Both the position numbers and the translations under genes were made by a program. Below, one piece after another: positions 43,078-52,042 of a stretch of 64,000 nt of DNA. The stretch spans positions 1-64,000 of the forward strand of contig NZ_NFLF01000013.1 in NCBI RefSeq assembly GCF_002160765.1, read 5' to 3'. The DNA comes from Lachnoclostridium sp. An138 (GTDB taxonomy: Bacteria > Bacillota > Clostridia > Lachnospirales > Lachnospiraceae). Within the stretch, counting starts at the first letter, position 1. Each line of letters begins with the position of its first letter. The notes under the pieces were generated by a model, which was given only the letters and a program-made list of their open reading frames with translations, searched no databases and was not told the DNA's origin.

Positions 43078-43701
43078 CTACCCCTGTAAACAATCTGCCT
43101 GTCTTACGCCAAGCTTTCTCAGTTCTTCTTTGGCCTGCTCCAGGGACTGGAAATGAATCCCGTGGATTCCAAGCTTTCCAGCCGCCTCGATATTCACCAG
43201 CGTATCATCGATGAAAACAGCCTGTTCGGGCGCAATCTGATAACGCTCCATCAGAAGCTGAAATACCGCCGGGTCGGGTTTAATCACATGCTCCTGCCAG
43301 GAAAGGATATAGCCGTCCATCAGTTCAAGAAAATCCAGCTTGTCCTCCCTCTGGTCGTAGATATGCTTCGGCCAGTTGGAGAGGGCAAAGACGCGGATGC
43401 CCTGACTTTTGAGCTCCTGCACCCAGGGAACCGCATAGGAAAGCTTCCAGACACACTCGCCCAGATTTTCATATACCTGCCGGATCTCCTTCTCATATTC
43501 CGGAGCCGCGGAGACGAAATCGCGGATCTCCTCCTCTTCCGTCTCAAGTCCCTTGTCGTGCTCCACCCAGGCCGGACTCAGGAACACCGCCTGCTCCACA
43601 GCCCGATATGCTTTTTCTTCCGGCACAATACTCCGGAGATACTTCTCCCAGCCATAGCCGGCCAGCACTCTGCCGATATCAAAAATCACTGTATCAATCA
43701 T
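43078..43701 (-). CDS. HAD-superfamily hydrolase
   Basis: A 207-residue HAD phosphatase-like protein. Motif I is FDIGRVLAGY (the second Asp of DxD is replaced by Gly, as in epoxide-hydrolase-like or YihX-type members), motif II is FALSNWP, motif III Lys is in HVIKPDP and motif IV is FIDDTLVNIEAA. YihX-type enzymes dephosphorylate glucose-1-phosphate; the substrate here is unproven. It follows purA by 13 bases. Confidence 0.88.
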   Translation of the reverse strand: MIDTVIFDIGRVLAGYGWEKYLRSIVPEEKAYRAVEQAVFLSPAWVEHDKGLETEEEEIRDFVSAAPEYEKEIRQVYENLGECVWKLSYAVPWVQELKSQGIRVFALSNWPKHIYDQREDKLDFLELMDGYILSWQEHVIKPDPAVFQLLMERYQIAPEQAVFIDDTLVNIEAAGKLGIHGIHFQSLEQAKEELRKLGVRQADCLQG

Positions 43702-43714
43702 ATGACGGCCCAGC

Positions 43715-44995
43715 TTATTTTCTGTAAATGATATCGTCACGACCCGGTCCGTTGGAAACCATAGTGATCGGACACTCGATATGCTTCTCCACAAACTCGA
43801 TGTACTTCCGGCAGTTCTCCGGCAGCTCCTCGTATTTCTTAATGCCGCGGATATCGCATTTCCATCCGGGAAGAACCTCGTATACCGGCTTCGCCTTGGA
43901 AAGGTTATGGGTGGTCGGGAAATCTGTGGTCACCTGTCCGTCGATCTCATAGCCTACGCAGACCGGAATCTCATCCAGGTATCCCAGCACGTCCAGCACC
44001 GTAAAGGCCACATCTGTAGCGCCCTGAATCCGGCAGCCGTATTTGGAAGCCACACAGTCGAACCATCCCATTCTTCTGGGACGTCCTGTGGTGGCGCCGT
44101 ACTCTCCTCCGTCTCCGCCGCGGCGTCTCAGCTCATCCGCCTCGTCTCCGAAAATCTCGCTGACAAAAGCGCCTGCTCCCACTGCGCTGGAGTATGCCTT
44201 GCAGACTGCGATAATCTGCTTGATCTCATATGGCGGAATTCCGGCGCCGATAGCTCCGTACGCTGCCAGGGTGGAGGAAGAGGTTACCATCGGATAGATA
44301 CCGTGATCCGGGTCCTTCATGGAACCCAGCTGTCCCTCCAGCAGAATATTCTTTCCCGCGCGGATAGCGTCCCAGAGATATGCGGACACATCGCACACAT
44401 AGGGAGCCACCATTTCCTTATACTCCATCAGCTCCTCATAGAGCTTGTCCGGATCGAGAGCCGGCTTGTGATACAGATTTTCCAAAAGAATATTTTTCTG
44501 CACGCATACATTCGCGATTTTATCACGCAGATAAGTCTCGTCGGCAAACAGCTCGCTTACCTGGAAACCGATCTTTGCGTATTTATCTGAATAAAAAGGC
44601 GCAATGCCTGATTTCGTAGAGCCAAAGGACTTTCCTCCCAGACGCTCCTCCTCGCACTGGTCAAACAGGATATGGTAAGACATTACCATCTGAGCCCGGT
44701 CAGACACAAGGATCTTCGGCTTCGGAACTCCCTGATCCACGATACTCTGAATCTCACGGAACAAAACCGGAATGTTCAGCGCCACGCCGTTTCCGATGAT
44801 ACTGGTGGTGTGATCATAAAACACACCGGACGGCAGCGTGTGCAGCGCAAATTTTCCATAATTATTTACGATTGTGTGGCCCGCATTGGCTCCGCCCTGA
44901 AAACGGACGATGATGTCAGACTCCTGAGCAAGCATGTCTGTAATCTTGCCTTTTCCCTCGTCTCCCCAGTTTGCTCCCACAATTGCTTTTACCAT
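43715..44995 (-). CDS. purA: Adenylosuccinate synthetase
   Basis: The GTP-dependent enzyme joining IMP and aspartate, first committed step to AMP. It has 426 residues, with the P-loop-like NWGDEGKGKITD, the IMP-binding region GGANAGHTIVN, the VGAGAFVSEI loop, GATTGRPRRMGWFD and the C-terminal GPGRDDII. The length is normal. No pur neighbours lie in the window; a HAD hydrolase is downstream. The gap at 44,996-45,114 shows no gene. Confidence 0.97.
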   Translation of the reverse strand: MVKAIVGANWGDEGKGKITDMLAQESDIIVRFQGGANAGHTIVNNYGKFALHTLPSGVFYDHTTSIIGNGVALNIPVLFREIQSIVDQGVPKPKILVSDRAQMVMSYHILFDQCEEERLGGKSFGSTKSGIAPFYSDKYAKIGFQVSELFADETYLRDKIANVCVQKNILLENLYHKPALDPDKLYEELMEYKEMVAPYVCDVSAYLWDAIRAGKNILLEGQLGSMKDPDHGIYPMVTSSSTLAAYGAIGAGIPPYEIKQIIAVCKAYSSAVGAGAFVSEIFGDEADELRRRGGDGGEYGATTGRPRRMGWFDCVASKYGCRIQGATDVAFTVLDVLGYLDEIPVCVGYEIDGQVTTDFPTTHNLSKAKPVYEVLPGWKCDIRGIKKYEELPENCRKYIEFVEKHIECPITMVSNGPGRDDIIYRK

Positions 44996-45114
44996 AACCT
45001 GTTATCCCTCCATTGGCTTTCGGCACAGGGCGTATATCCGCGCCCCGCGCCTGTATAAATCAATCAAACGCCTTTAGTATACATGTTTTCCCGGCAAAAG
45101 TAAATCCATTTCTT

Positions 45115-45831
45115 TTATTTCTTGCTCTTTCCCAGATATGCGGACTTCACTTCCTCATTCTCCAGAAGCTCTGCTCCGGTGCCCGTCATGGTAATACGCC
45201 CTGTCTCCATAACATAGCCGAGATTGGCTGCCTTCAGCGCCATATTCGCATTCTGCTCTACCAGAAGAATCGTCACGCCCTGTCTGTTAATCTCTCGGAT
45301 AATATCAAATACGCTCTGGACAATCAGGGGCGCCAGGCCCAGGGAAGGCTCATCCATCATAATCAGATCCGGTTTGGACATCAGGGCGCGGCCGATGGCC
45401 AGCATCTGCTGTTCTCCTCCGGAGAGGGTTCCGGCCAGCTGCCAGGAACGTTCCTTCAGTCTCGGGAACAGATCGTGCACCCATTTCAGATCCTCTTCCA
45501 GGGAATCCTTACGCATATAAGCGCCGATTTTCAGATTTTCCAGCACTGTCATATCCGGGAACACCCGCCGCCCTTCGGGAACCAGCGTGATTCCCCTGGA
45601 TACGATCTGGTCTGTGGACAGGCCCGCAAGCTCGCTTCCCTCGAAAAGGATGCTGCCGCTTTCCGGCTTTACCAATCCCACGATGGAACGTAAGGTAGAG
45701 CTTTTTCCTGCTCCGTTCGCGCCGATCAGGGTCACGACCTCGCCCTTTGGCACTACAAAGCTGATATCCTTTACCGCCTTGATTCCGCCGTAGGATACAT
45801 TCAAATCCTTGATTTCAAGCATATTACTCAT
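45115..45831 (-). CDS. livF: Branched-chain amino-acid ABC transporter ATPase LivF
   Basis: A 238-residue ABC ATPase with Walker A GANGAGKSS, signature LSGGEQQML and Walker B LIMMDEPSLGLAP. It is the last gene of livJ-H-M-G-F. The start at 45,831 overlaps the livG stop (ATGAGTAA). Confidence 0.95.
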   Translation of the reverse strand: MSNMLEIKDLNVSYGGIKAVKDISFVVPKGEVVTLIGANGAGKSSTLRSIVGLVKPESGSILFEGSELAGLSTDQIVSRGITLVPEGRRVFPDMTVLENLKIGAYMRKDSLEEDLKWVHDLFPRLKERSWQLAGTLSGGEQQMLAIGRALMSKPDLIMMDEPSLGLAPLIVQSVFDIIREINRQGVTILLVEQNANMALKAANLGYVMETGRITMTGTGAELLENEEVKSAYLGKSKK

Positions 45832-46675
45832 CCTGCGCACCTCCCAGATAAGCTTCGATGACCCGCGGGTTATTGCGGATCTCTTCCGGAACTCCCTCTG
45901 CGATGGGCTTTCCGAAGTCCAGCACATAGATACGGTCGGAAATCTCCATAACCAGGTCCATGTGATGCTCAATCATAAAGATGGTAAGGCCAAACTCGTC
46001 CCGAATCCGGCCGATAAATTCTGTAAGTTCCAGAGTCTCCTGGGGATTCATGCCCGCGGCCGGCTCATCCAGAAGAAGCAGCTCCGGCTTTGTGGCCAGC
46101 GCTCTGGCTATCTCCAGATGGCGCTGTTTTCCATAGGGCAGCGAAGTAGCGAGCTCGTCACGCACATCTGTCAGATCCACGATTTTCAGCAGTTCTTCCG
46201 CCTCCGCGCGCATCTGCGCTTCTTCTTTCGCATTCAGGCGGAAGGTAGCCGTAAACACATTGCTGGTCCGCCGCAGGTGCTTTGCAATCAGAATGTTTTC
46301 GAACACAGTCTGGCTCTTGAACAGACGGATGTTCTGGAAAGTACGGGCGATTCCCAGGGCTGTGATCTTATCCGGCGTAGGAGCCAGCACCTTATGGCCG
46401 GTATACATGACCGGATTCTCTCCCCGGTAAAGCTTTTTCATCTTCCCCTGGGGGTGATTCTGAATGATCTTTTCTCCTTTATAATATACAGCCCCGTTGG
46501 TAGGCGCGTACACGCCTGTGATTACGTTAAACGCCGTGGTTTTTCCCGCTCCGTTCGGACCGATCAGAGACACAATCTCTCCCTTGTTAACCTCAAGGTT
46601 CATATTATCCACAGCAATCACGCCGCCAAACTGCATGGTTACATTTTCGACTTTTAATACCTTTTCATTACTCAT
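45824..46675 (-). CDS. livG: Branched-chain amino-acid ABC transporter ATPase LivG
   Basis: A 283-residue ABC ATPase with GPNGAGKTT, signature region SLPYGKQRHLEIA (the LSGGQ motif in the LPYGxQR form usual for LivG) and LLLDEPAAGMNP. It includes the C-terminal extension of LivG proteins. The start overlaps the livM stop by eight bases. Confidence 0.95.
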   Translation of the reverse strand: MSNEKVLKVENVTMQFGGVIAVDNMNLEVNKGEIVSLIGPNGAGKTTAFNVITGVYAPTNGAVYYKGEKIIQNHPQGKMKKLYRGENPVMYTGHKVLAPTPDKITALGIARTFQNIRLFKSQTVFENILIAKHLRRTSNVFTATFRLNAKEEAQMRAEAEELLKIVDLTDVRDELATSLPYGKQRHLEIARALATKPELLLLDEPAAGMNPQETLELTEFIGRIRDEFGLTIFMIEHHMDLVMEISDRIYVLDFGKPIAEGVPEEIRNNPRVIEAYLGGAQDE

Positions 46676-47756
46676 GGGAGGAGCCTCCTTCTACTGCCTG
46701 TTTCTTTTTAAACCGTTTTCGGAAAAATTTCCGGATGGCTTCCACAGAAAACTCCCTGTCGCCCATAATACCCTTCCGGTAGAACAGCACCACAACCATA
46801 ATCAGGATGGAAAATACAACCTTGCGGAATCCGGGGCGCAGAAGCGTCAGATGAATATCTCCGATATAAAGGTTCTCGTTGTCCAGGAAACGCAGCCACC
46901 ATTCCGAACATGCGATAAACAGGAAGGAACCGATGCAGCTTCCTGTGATGGAGCCGATTCCGCCGATTACCACAATCAGAAGAATCTCATAAGTCATGGC
47001 TGACTTGAACATGGACGCCTGAATCGTAGTCTGGTACATGGCCAGCAGTCCGCCTGACACTCCCGCGAAGAAAGAGCTGATCACGAAAGCCAGCCGCTTG
47101 TGATGAGCCAGATTGATTCCCATGGCTTCCGCCGCAATCTCATCATCCCGGATAGCTTTAAAAGCGCGTCCGTAGGTGGAATTGATCAGAAGCACAATCA
47201 GTCCGATGCAGATACCCGCCACAATAAAGGGGAACAGGACGGACTGGAAGGTCGGAAAGCTTCTCAGAAGGTTGGAGCCGTTTGTCAGGGGGCCCAGCTT
47301 ATCCCACTGGAATACCGCGCGGATGATTTCCGCGAATCCCAGAGTCGCAATCGCCAGATAGTCGCTCTTCAGGCGGAGAACGGGAAGTCCGATCAGATAG
47401 GCGAACACAGCCGCCACAAGACCGCCTGCAATCAGGGCCAGCGGAACCGGAATCGCGAACTGTATGATTCCGCCGTCAAAATACTGATAGACGCTGGCGC
47501 GGGATTCCACCGGAATCGTCAGAATCGCATAGGTGTAAGCGCCCAGCAGCATAAAGCCTGCCTGTCCCAGCGAGAACAGGCCCGTAAAACCGTTCAGCAG
47601 GTTCATGGACACTGCTACCAGCGCGTAAATCGCTCCCTTTTTCAATACCATAAAGAGCATGGAACTGGAAGGCAGCACCTGCTCCAGGATAAACAGGAGA
47701 CCCAGGAGAGCGGCGATGAGTCCCACATTCCATATTACTTTTGTCTGTTTCTTCAT
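46668..47756 (-). CDS. livM: Branched-chain amino-acid ABC transporter permease LivM
   Basis: A 362-residue membrane protein with about nine hydrophobic segments; conserved permease parts are GFTGLFSLGQAGFMLLGAY, LRLKSDYLAIATLGFAEI and GGIGSITGSCIGS. The C-terminus is a basic tail. It forms the pore together with LivH. Confidence 0.95.
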   Translation of the reverse strand: MKKQTKVIWNVGLIAALLGLLFILEQVLPSSSMLFMVLKKGAIYALVAVSMNLLNGFTGLFSLGQAGFMLLGAYTYAILTIPVESRASVYQYFDGGIIQFAIPVPLALIAGGLVAAVFAYLIGLPVLRLKSDYLAIATLGFAEIIRAVFQWDKLGPLTNGSNLLRSFPTFQSVLFPFIVAGICIGLIVLLINSTYGRAFKAIRDDEIAAEAMGINLAHHKRLAFVISSFFAGVSGGLLAMYQTTIQASMFKSAMTYEILLIVVIGGIGSITGSCIGSFLFIACSEWWLRFLDNENLYIGDIHLTLLRPGFRKVVFSILIMVVVLFYRKGIMGDREFSVEAIRKFFRKRFKKKQAVEGGSSHE

Positions 47757-47770
47757 CTTATGCCGCCTCC

Positions 47771-48655
47771 TTATACCTTATCGATAGCCTTCTCACCAAA
47801 GAGTCCCGTAGGCTTGGCGATCAGAATCACAATCAGAAGGGCAAAGGTGAACGCGTCGGAAAAGGTGGTCCAGCCCAGACCCTTAATGATGTTTTCACAG
47901 ATACCAATGATAAACGCTCCGATCACGGCGCCCGGTATGGAACCGATTCCGCCGAATACGGCCGCCACAAAGGCCTTCAATCCGGGCATGGCTCCCGCCG
48001 TCGGAGTCACGCCTGTGTAGTTTGTAAAGTAAAGCATGCTTCCGATAGCTGCCAGAAAGCTTCCGATTACAAAAGTCATGCTGATGACGGAATTGATTTT
48101 GATACCCATCAGCTGTGAGGTCTCAAAATCTCTTGAAGCGGCCCGCATGGCCATGCCGACCTTCGTGTATTTGATCAGAAGCACCAGCACAACTACCAGC
48201 AGAACCGTCAGAACCGGCGTCACAAGCGTCACGCGCTTGGTTGTCGCTCCCAGAATCGTAACCGTGTCGCTGAGCCAGGGAATAGCCGGATACTGCTGAG
48301 ACAGTCCGCCCGTGATGTACAGAGCCAGATTCTGCAGCAGATACGATACGCCGATAGCCGAAATCATAACGGACATACGGGGAGCGCTCCGCAGAGGCTT
48401 ATAAGCCGCCCGCTCCACCAGAAAGCCCAGCGCCACCGTAGCCGCGATCACCAGCAGAATCGCAAGGGGCATAGGCATAACTGTCACGGCATAGACCATA
48501 ATCAGTCCTGCCACCATGAAAATATCGCCATGAGCAAAGTTGATCAGTCTCAGGATGCCATAGACCATCGTGTAGCCAATGGCAATCAGGGCATACTGGC
48601 CGCCCACTGAGATTCCTGCCATCAGATATGGCAGGTTCTTGCTTATCCAATCCAT
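47771..48655 (-). CDS. livH: Branched-chain amino-acid ABC transporter permease LivH
   Basis: A 294-residue membrane protein with about eight hydrophobic segments and family phrases QYALIAIGYTMVYGILRLIN, FAHGDIFMVAG and FGGIGSIPGAVIGAF. It lies 14 bases before livM and downstream of the livJ hairpin. Confidence 0.95.
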   Translation of the reverse strand: MDWISKNLPYLMAGISVGGQYALIAIGYTMVYGILRLINFAHGDIFMVAGLIMVYAVTVMPMPLAILLVIAATVALGFLVERAAYKPLRSAPRMSVMISAIGVSYLLQNLALYITGGLSQQYPAIPWLSDTVTILGATTKRVTLVTPVLTVLLVVVLVLLIKYTKVGMAMRAASRDFETSQLMGIKINSVISMTFVIGSFLAAIGSMLYFTNYTGVTPTAGAMPGLKAFVAAVFGGIGSIPGAVIGAFIIGICENIIKGLGWTTFSDAFTFALLIVILIAKPTGLFGEKAIDKV

Positions 48656-48698
48656 AAAGAACCTCCGATTTCCGAATCACTTTATCTTCAAGACGCGT

Positions 48699-48735
48699 CT
48701 ATGGCGGGAGATTGTTCTGCACTCCCGCCATAGAG
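48699..48735 (-). other. Intercistronic hairpin between livJ and livH
   Basis: CTATGGCGGGAG and CTCCCGCCATAG are perfect complements around a short loop, with no T run. In transporter operons such a stem after the binding-protein gene protects its mRNA and lets more binding protein than permease be made. Confidence 0.65.
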
Positions 48736-48779
48736 CCTCTGTTACCTGTCTTTCATAACCTTAAGCGGCCGGCGTCCTC

Positions 48780-49979
48780 TTAGTTAACGCTCTGCTCCGC
48801 CACGAAATCCCATGCGCCCGTCTCAGTATTCGCATTCTTTACATAAGCCGCGTCACGGTTCGCATCTCCAATTTCATTAAAGGAAATATCTCCGCTCACA
48901 CCTGTATAAGTCACATCCCAGAGCGCTTCATTGACTGCTGCCGGATCGGTGGAGCCTGCTGCCTTCAGAGCCTCAAGGGCCACATAGTAAGCGTCATATC
49001 CCATAACAGTCAGACCGGAAACCGTATCGTCTCCTCCGTTGTTCGCCTTGGCTGTGGAATCGCTGTTGATCCATTCCTTAATGCCTGCGTCAAATTCCGG
49101 ATCTCCGCCTTCCTGATAGAAGGTAGATACATAGATATCTACATCTTTGCCCTCTGCCGCGTTCAGGATAACATTGGAATCCCAGGTGTCGCCTGCCAGA
49201 AGCGGCATTCCCAGTCCCTGGGAAGCGGCCTGCTCAATCAGAAGAGCGGCAACCTCTGTGGAGGACGGAGCGAAGAATACCTCTGCCCCTTCATTCTTTG
49301 CAGAAGTGATGTAGGAGGTGAAATCGCTGTTTCCTTCCTGGAAGGTCTCGGAGACAACCTCTCCGCCAAGAGCCTCAAAAGCTTCTGTGAAATAGTATCC
49401 AAGTCCTGTAGAATAATCATCCCCCAGCTTTGTCAGCACATAGGCTTTCTCTGCTGAGAAATTATCGCTTGCAAAGTTGGCAAGCACCGTGCCCTGGAAC
49501 GGGTCCAGGAAGCAGATACGGAAGTAATGGGTATTTCCCTCTGTGATCTGCGGGTTCGTACAGGTCACGCCGATCACCGGAATGCCGGCTTCCTTGAAAG
49601 TATCAGAGCCTGCGATGGACACACCGGAACCATAAGAGCCAAGTACCACAGACACGCCGTCGCTTACCAGCGTAGCTGCTGCTGAAGGCGCTTTGTCGTT
49701 GGAAGACTCATTGTCTACAATATCCAGCTGAACCGTATACTCCTTGCCGCCAATCTCTACCGTAGGAGTCACATAATTCGCGTACTGGATACCAAGGGTC
49801 TCCTGCTTTCCGCCTGCACCATTGTCGCCGGACGCCGGCTCGAACACTCCGATCTTTACCACATCACCGCCGGCAGCCGAAGAGCTGTCCGATGTGGATT
49901 CCGGTGTTCTCTCGCATCCTGCAAGCAGTGTGCTCAGCATGGCTGCCGCAAGCAATACTGATAATACTCGTTTTTTCAT
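48780..49979 (-). CDS. livJ: Branched-chain amino-acid-type substrate-binding lipoprotein
   Basis: A 399-residue periplasmic-binding-protein type I receptor. The signal peptide ends with the lipobox STLLAGC, so Cys21 is lipidated and the protein is tethered outside the membrane. A Ser-rich linker (TSDSSSAAGG) precedes the binding fold (VKIGVFEPASGDNGAGG). It feeds LivHMGF; the exact ligand (Leu, Ile, Val or another amino acid) is not readable. It is the first gene of the operon. Confidence 0.93.
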   Translation of the reverse strand: MKKRVLSVLLAAAMLSTLLAGCERTPESTSDSSSAAGGDVVKIGVFEPASGDNGAGGKQETLGIQYANYVTPTVEIGGKEYTVQLDIVDNESSNDKAPSAAATLVSDGVSVVLGSYGSGVSIAGSDTFKEAGIPVIGVTCTNPQITEGNTHYFRICFLDPFQGTVLANFASDNFSAEKAYVLTKLGDDYSTGLGYYFTEAFEALGGEVVSETFQEGNSDFTSYITSAKNEGAEVFFAPSSTEVAALLIEQAASQGLGMPLLAGDTWDSNVILNAAEGKDVDIYVSTFYQEGGDPEFDAGIKEWINSDSTAKANNGGDDTVSGLTVMGYDAYYVALEALKAAGSTDPAAVNEALWDVTYTGVSGDISFNEIGDANRDAAYVKNANTETGAWDFVAEQSVN

Positions 49980-50114
49980 AACTATTCCCTCCTGTGCTTA
50001 CGCAGACACTGTCCTGTATGTATGTACGTTCTTCAAAGACATTTGTGCGCGCTATTAATACGCGCTTTAGTATATCACTTTTAGATCCAGATTTCAAGCG
50101 TAAATATTTCAATA

Positions 50115-50157
50115 GAAATAAAAAGACGCCCTGCACCGGAAAATGCAGAACGTCTCT
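50115..50157 (-). terminator. Terminator after the DUF6465 gene
   Basis: AGACGTTCTGCA and TGCAGGGCGTCT form a hairpin followed by TTTTATTT on the minus strand, just past the stop at 50,189. It also separates this gene from livJ. Confidence 0.8.
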
Positions 50158-50188
50158 CTTTTTATCTGTATGTTGTATGAATATCCGA

Positions 50189-50617
50189 TTACAGTGCGAT
50201 CTTTCCGCTCTCCTTGCCGTTGATCACATAGTAAGCCGCCATATCCTCGGGCTTTACATAGAGATCCAGGCTCTTGATGGAAGAGGCACGGTGTCCGAGA
50301 GCAACCCACTCCTCAGTTACCTTCGCTGTCAGGTCTGCCGTGGAAATCTCCAGTCCCGCGAACTGAACGTATACGTTCTGTGTCACTGCGGGCTTCTCCG
50401 CCTTCACTGTCTTCTTCGCTGTAGTCTTCTTCGCAGTCTCTTTCTTTGCAGTCTCTTTCTTTGCTGCGGTCTTCTTTGCCGGCTCAGCCTTTACGGGCTC
50501 TGCCTTGGTCTCTGCGGGTTTCTCTGCCTTTACAGGCTCTGCTGTCTTCACCGGATCGCTTGCCACTGCGGTCTCTGCTGCCTTCTTCGTAGTCGCTGTT
50601 GCTTTCTTAGCAGTCAT
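50189..50617 (-). CDS. DUF6465-type protein with lysine/alanine-rich histone-like tail
   Basis: A 142-residue protein. The first 75 residues are low-complexity repeats of Lys, Ala, Thr, Pro and Glu (for example KKETAKKETAKKTTAKK), like bacterial histone-H1 tails. The C-terminal 65 form a compact domain (VYVQFAGLEISTADLTAKV, then LDLYVKPEDMAAYYVIN). DUF6465 proteins occur in Lachnospiraceae; function is unknown, DNA or polyanion binding is plausible. The ATG at 50,617 follows GAGGAGG. Confidence 0.82.
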   Translation of the reverse strand: MTAKKATATTKKAAETAVASDPVKTAEPVKAEKPAETKAEPVKAEPAKKTAAKKETAKKETAKKTTAKKTVKAEKPAVTQNVYVQFAGLEISTADLTAKVTEEWVALGHRASSIKSLDLYVKPEDMAAYYVINGKESGKIAL

Positions 50618-50794
50618 AATAATCCTCCTCAAATTCAAACCTCACCGTCATACGGTCAGGGACAGCAGCAGAGAATCACATATTCATGCTCCTCTGAAGC
50701 TGTGCAGTACAATGATACTTTTTGACAGACCTATTATATTGCATTTTTCCAATTAATGCAAGAATGTTCTTGTTTTTAATTAAATACAGACAAT

Positions 50795-52042
50795 TTAAAA
50801 CAGAGCGTCCTTCAGAGAGTGGATGAAGAGTCCGCTGCGGAGCTTCGGCTCAAACCAGGTGGATTTGGGAGGCATCAAAAGCCCCGCGTCCGCCACGGCA
50901 AACAGCTCCCCGATCGAAGTGGGATACATGGCAAAAGCCGCCTTCATATCCGTATGTACCCGGCGCTCCAGCTCGGAAAGGCCCCGGATTCCGCCCACAA
51001 AATCGATCCGTTTATCCGTCTTGGGGTCCTGAATACCCAGCACCGGAGCAAGAATCTGCTTCTGCAGCACGGACACGTCCAGTCCTTCCACCGGGTCTGT
51101 ATTTTCGTAAGCGGGCTTCAGAGTCAGGAGATACCACTGATCCTCCAGGAACAGCGTTACCTCTCCCTTTTTCTCCGGATGAGCCGCCTTTTCCAGCTTC
51201 CGCACTTCAAATACTTCCCTTACCCTGTCCAGAAACTGCTCTGGCGTCAGGCCGTTCAGATCCTTTACCACCCGGTTATAATCCATGATCATCAGCTCAT
51301 CATCCGGGAAAATCACGGAGAGGAAATAGTTAAACTCCTCTTCCCCCGTATAGCCTGGATGTTCTTCTCTTCTCTTTACGCCCACGCGGACCGCTGAAGC
51401 CGCCCGGTGATGGCCGTCCGCGATGTACAAGGCGTCCATTCTCTGAAACGCGGAGCGGATCGCGGCGATCTCCTCTGAGCCGGATATCTTCCATCCTCTG
51501 TGGCGGATTCCATCCTCTGACACAAAATCAAAGAGCGGCTCCTTCTGCTTTTCCTGAGCCGTCAGTCTTTTCAGCGTCTCTTCCCTGCGGTAAGCCAGGA
51601 AAATGGGGCCTGTCTGAGCGTCGCAGACATCCACATGGCGCACCCGGTCCTCTTCCTTTTCCCGCCTTGTATTTTCATGTTTTTTAATACGGTTCTCCAG
51701 ATAATCGTCCACAGAAGCGCAGGCCACGATACCTGTCTGGCTGCGTCCGTTCATGGTCAGCTCATAGAGATAATAGCAGGGCGCGCCGTCCTGGATAAAA
51801 TCTCCCTGCTCCACCATGCTCCAGAGAAGCTCTCTGGCTTTCTCATAGACGCGGCCGTCATAGAGATCCACGTCTTCCGGAAGCTGGGTCTCCGCGCGGT
51901 CAATGCGCAGAAAGCTTAAGGGCCTGTCCTTTACCGCCTCCCTGGCCTCGGCACGGCTGTACACATCGTAGGGAAGGGCCGCGATCATTTCCTCTTTCCC
52001 CTTCGCAGGACGGATTGCGGGAAAGGGCCTGATATCCGCCAT
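50795..52042 (-). CDS. DUF1015-family protein coupled to serA
   Basis: A 415-residue protein of the DUF1015 family: IRPFPAIRPAKGKEEMI at the start, KKHENTRREKEEDR, and a conserved LYIADGHHRAASAVRV near residue 212. The DGHHR segment resembles the motif of ParB/sulfiredoxin-fold kinases such as SerK and SbnI, which act on serine. The start overlaps the serA stop by one base (TGATG) and the gene follows serC-serA, so a role in the phosphoserine-to-serine step is an attractive inference. No activity is proven here. Confidence 0.85.
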   Translation of the reverse strand: MADIRPFPAIRPAKGKEEMIAALPYDVYSRAEAREAVKDRPLSFLRIDRAETQLPEDVDLYDGRVYEKARELLWSMVEQGDFIQDGAPCYYLYELTMNGRSQTGIVACASVDDYLENRIKKHENTRREKEEDRVRHVDVCDAQTGPIFLAYRREETLKRLTAQEKQKEPLFDFVSEDGIRHRGWKISGSEEIAAIRSAFQRMDALYIADGHHRAASAVRVGVKRREEHPGYTGEEEFNYFLSVIFPDDELMIMDYNRVVKDLNGLTPEQFLDRVREVFEVRKLEKAAHPEKKGEVTLFLEDQWYLLTLKPAYENTDPVEGLDVSVLQKQILAPVLGIQDPKTDKRIDFVGGIRGLSELERRVHTDMKAAFAMYPTSIGELFAVADAGLLMPPKSTWFEPKLRSGLFIHSLKDALF

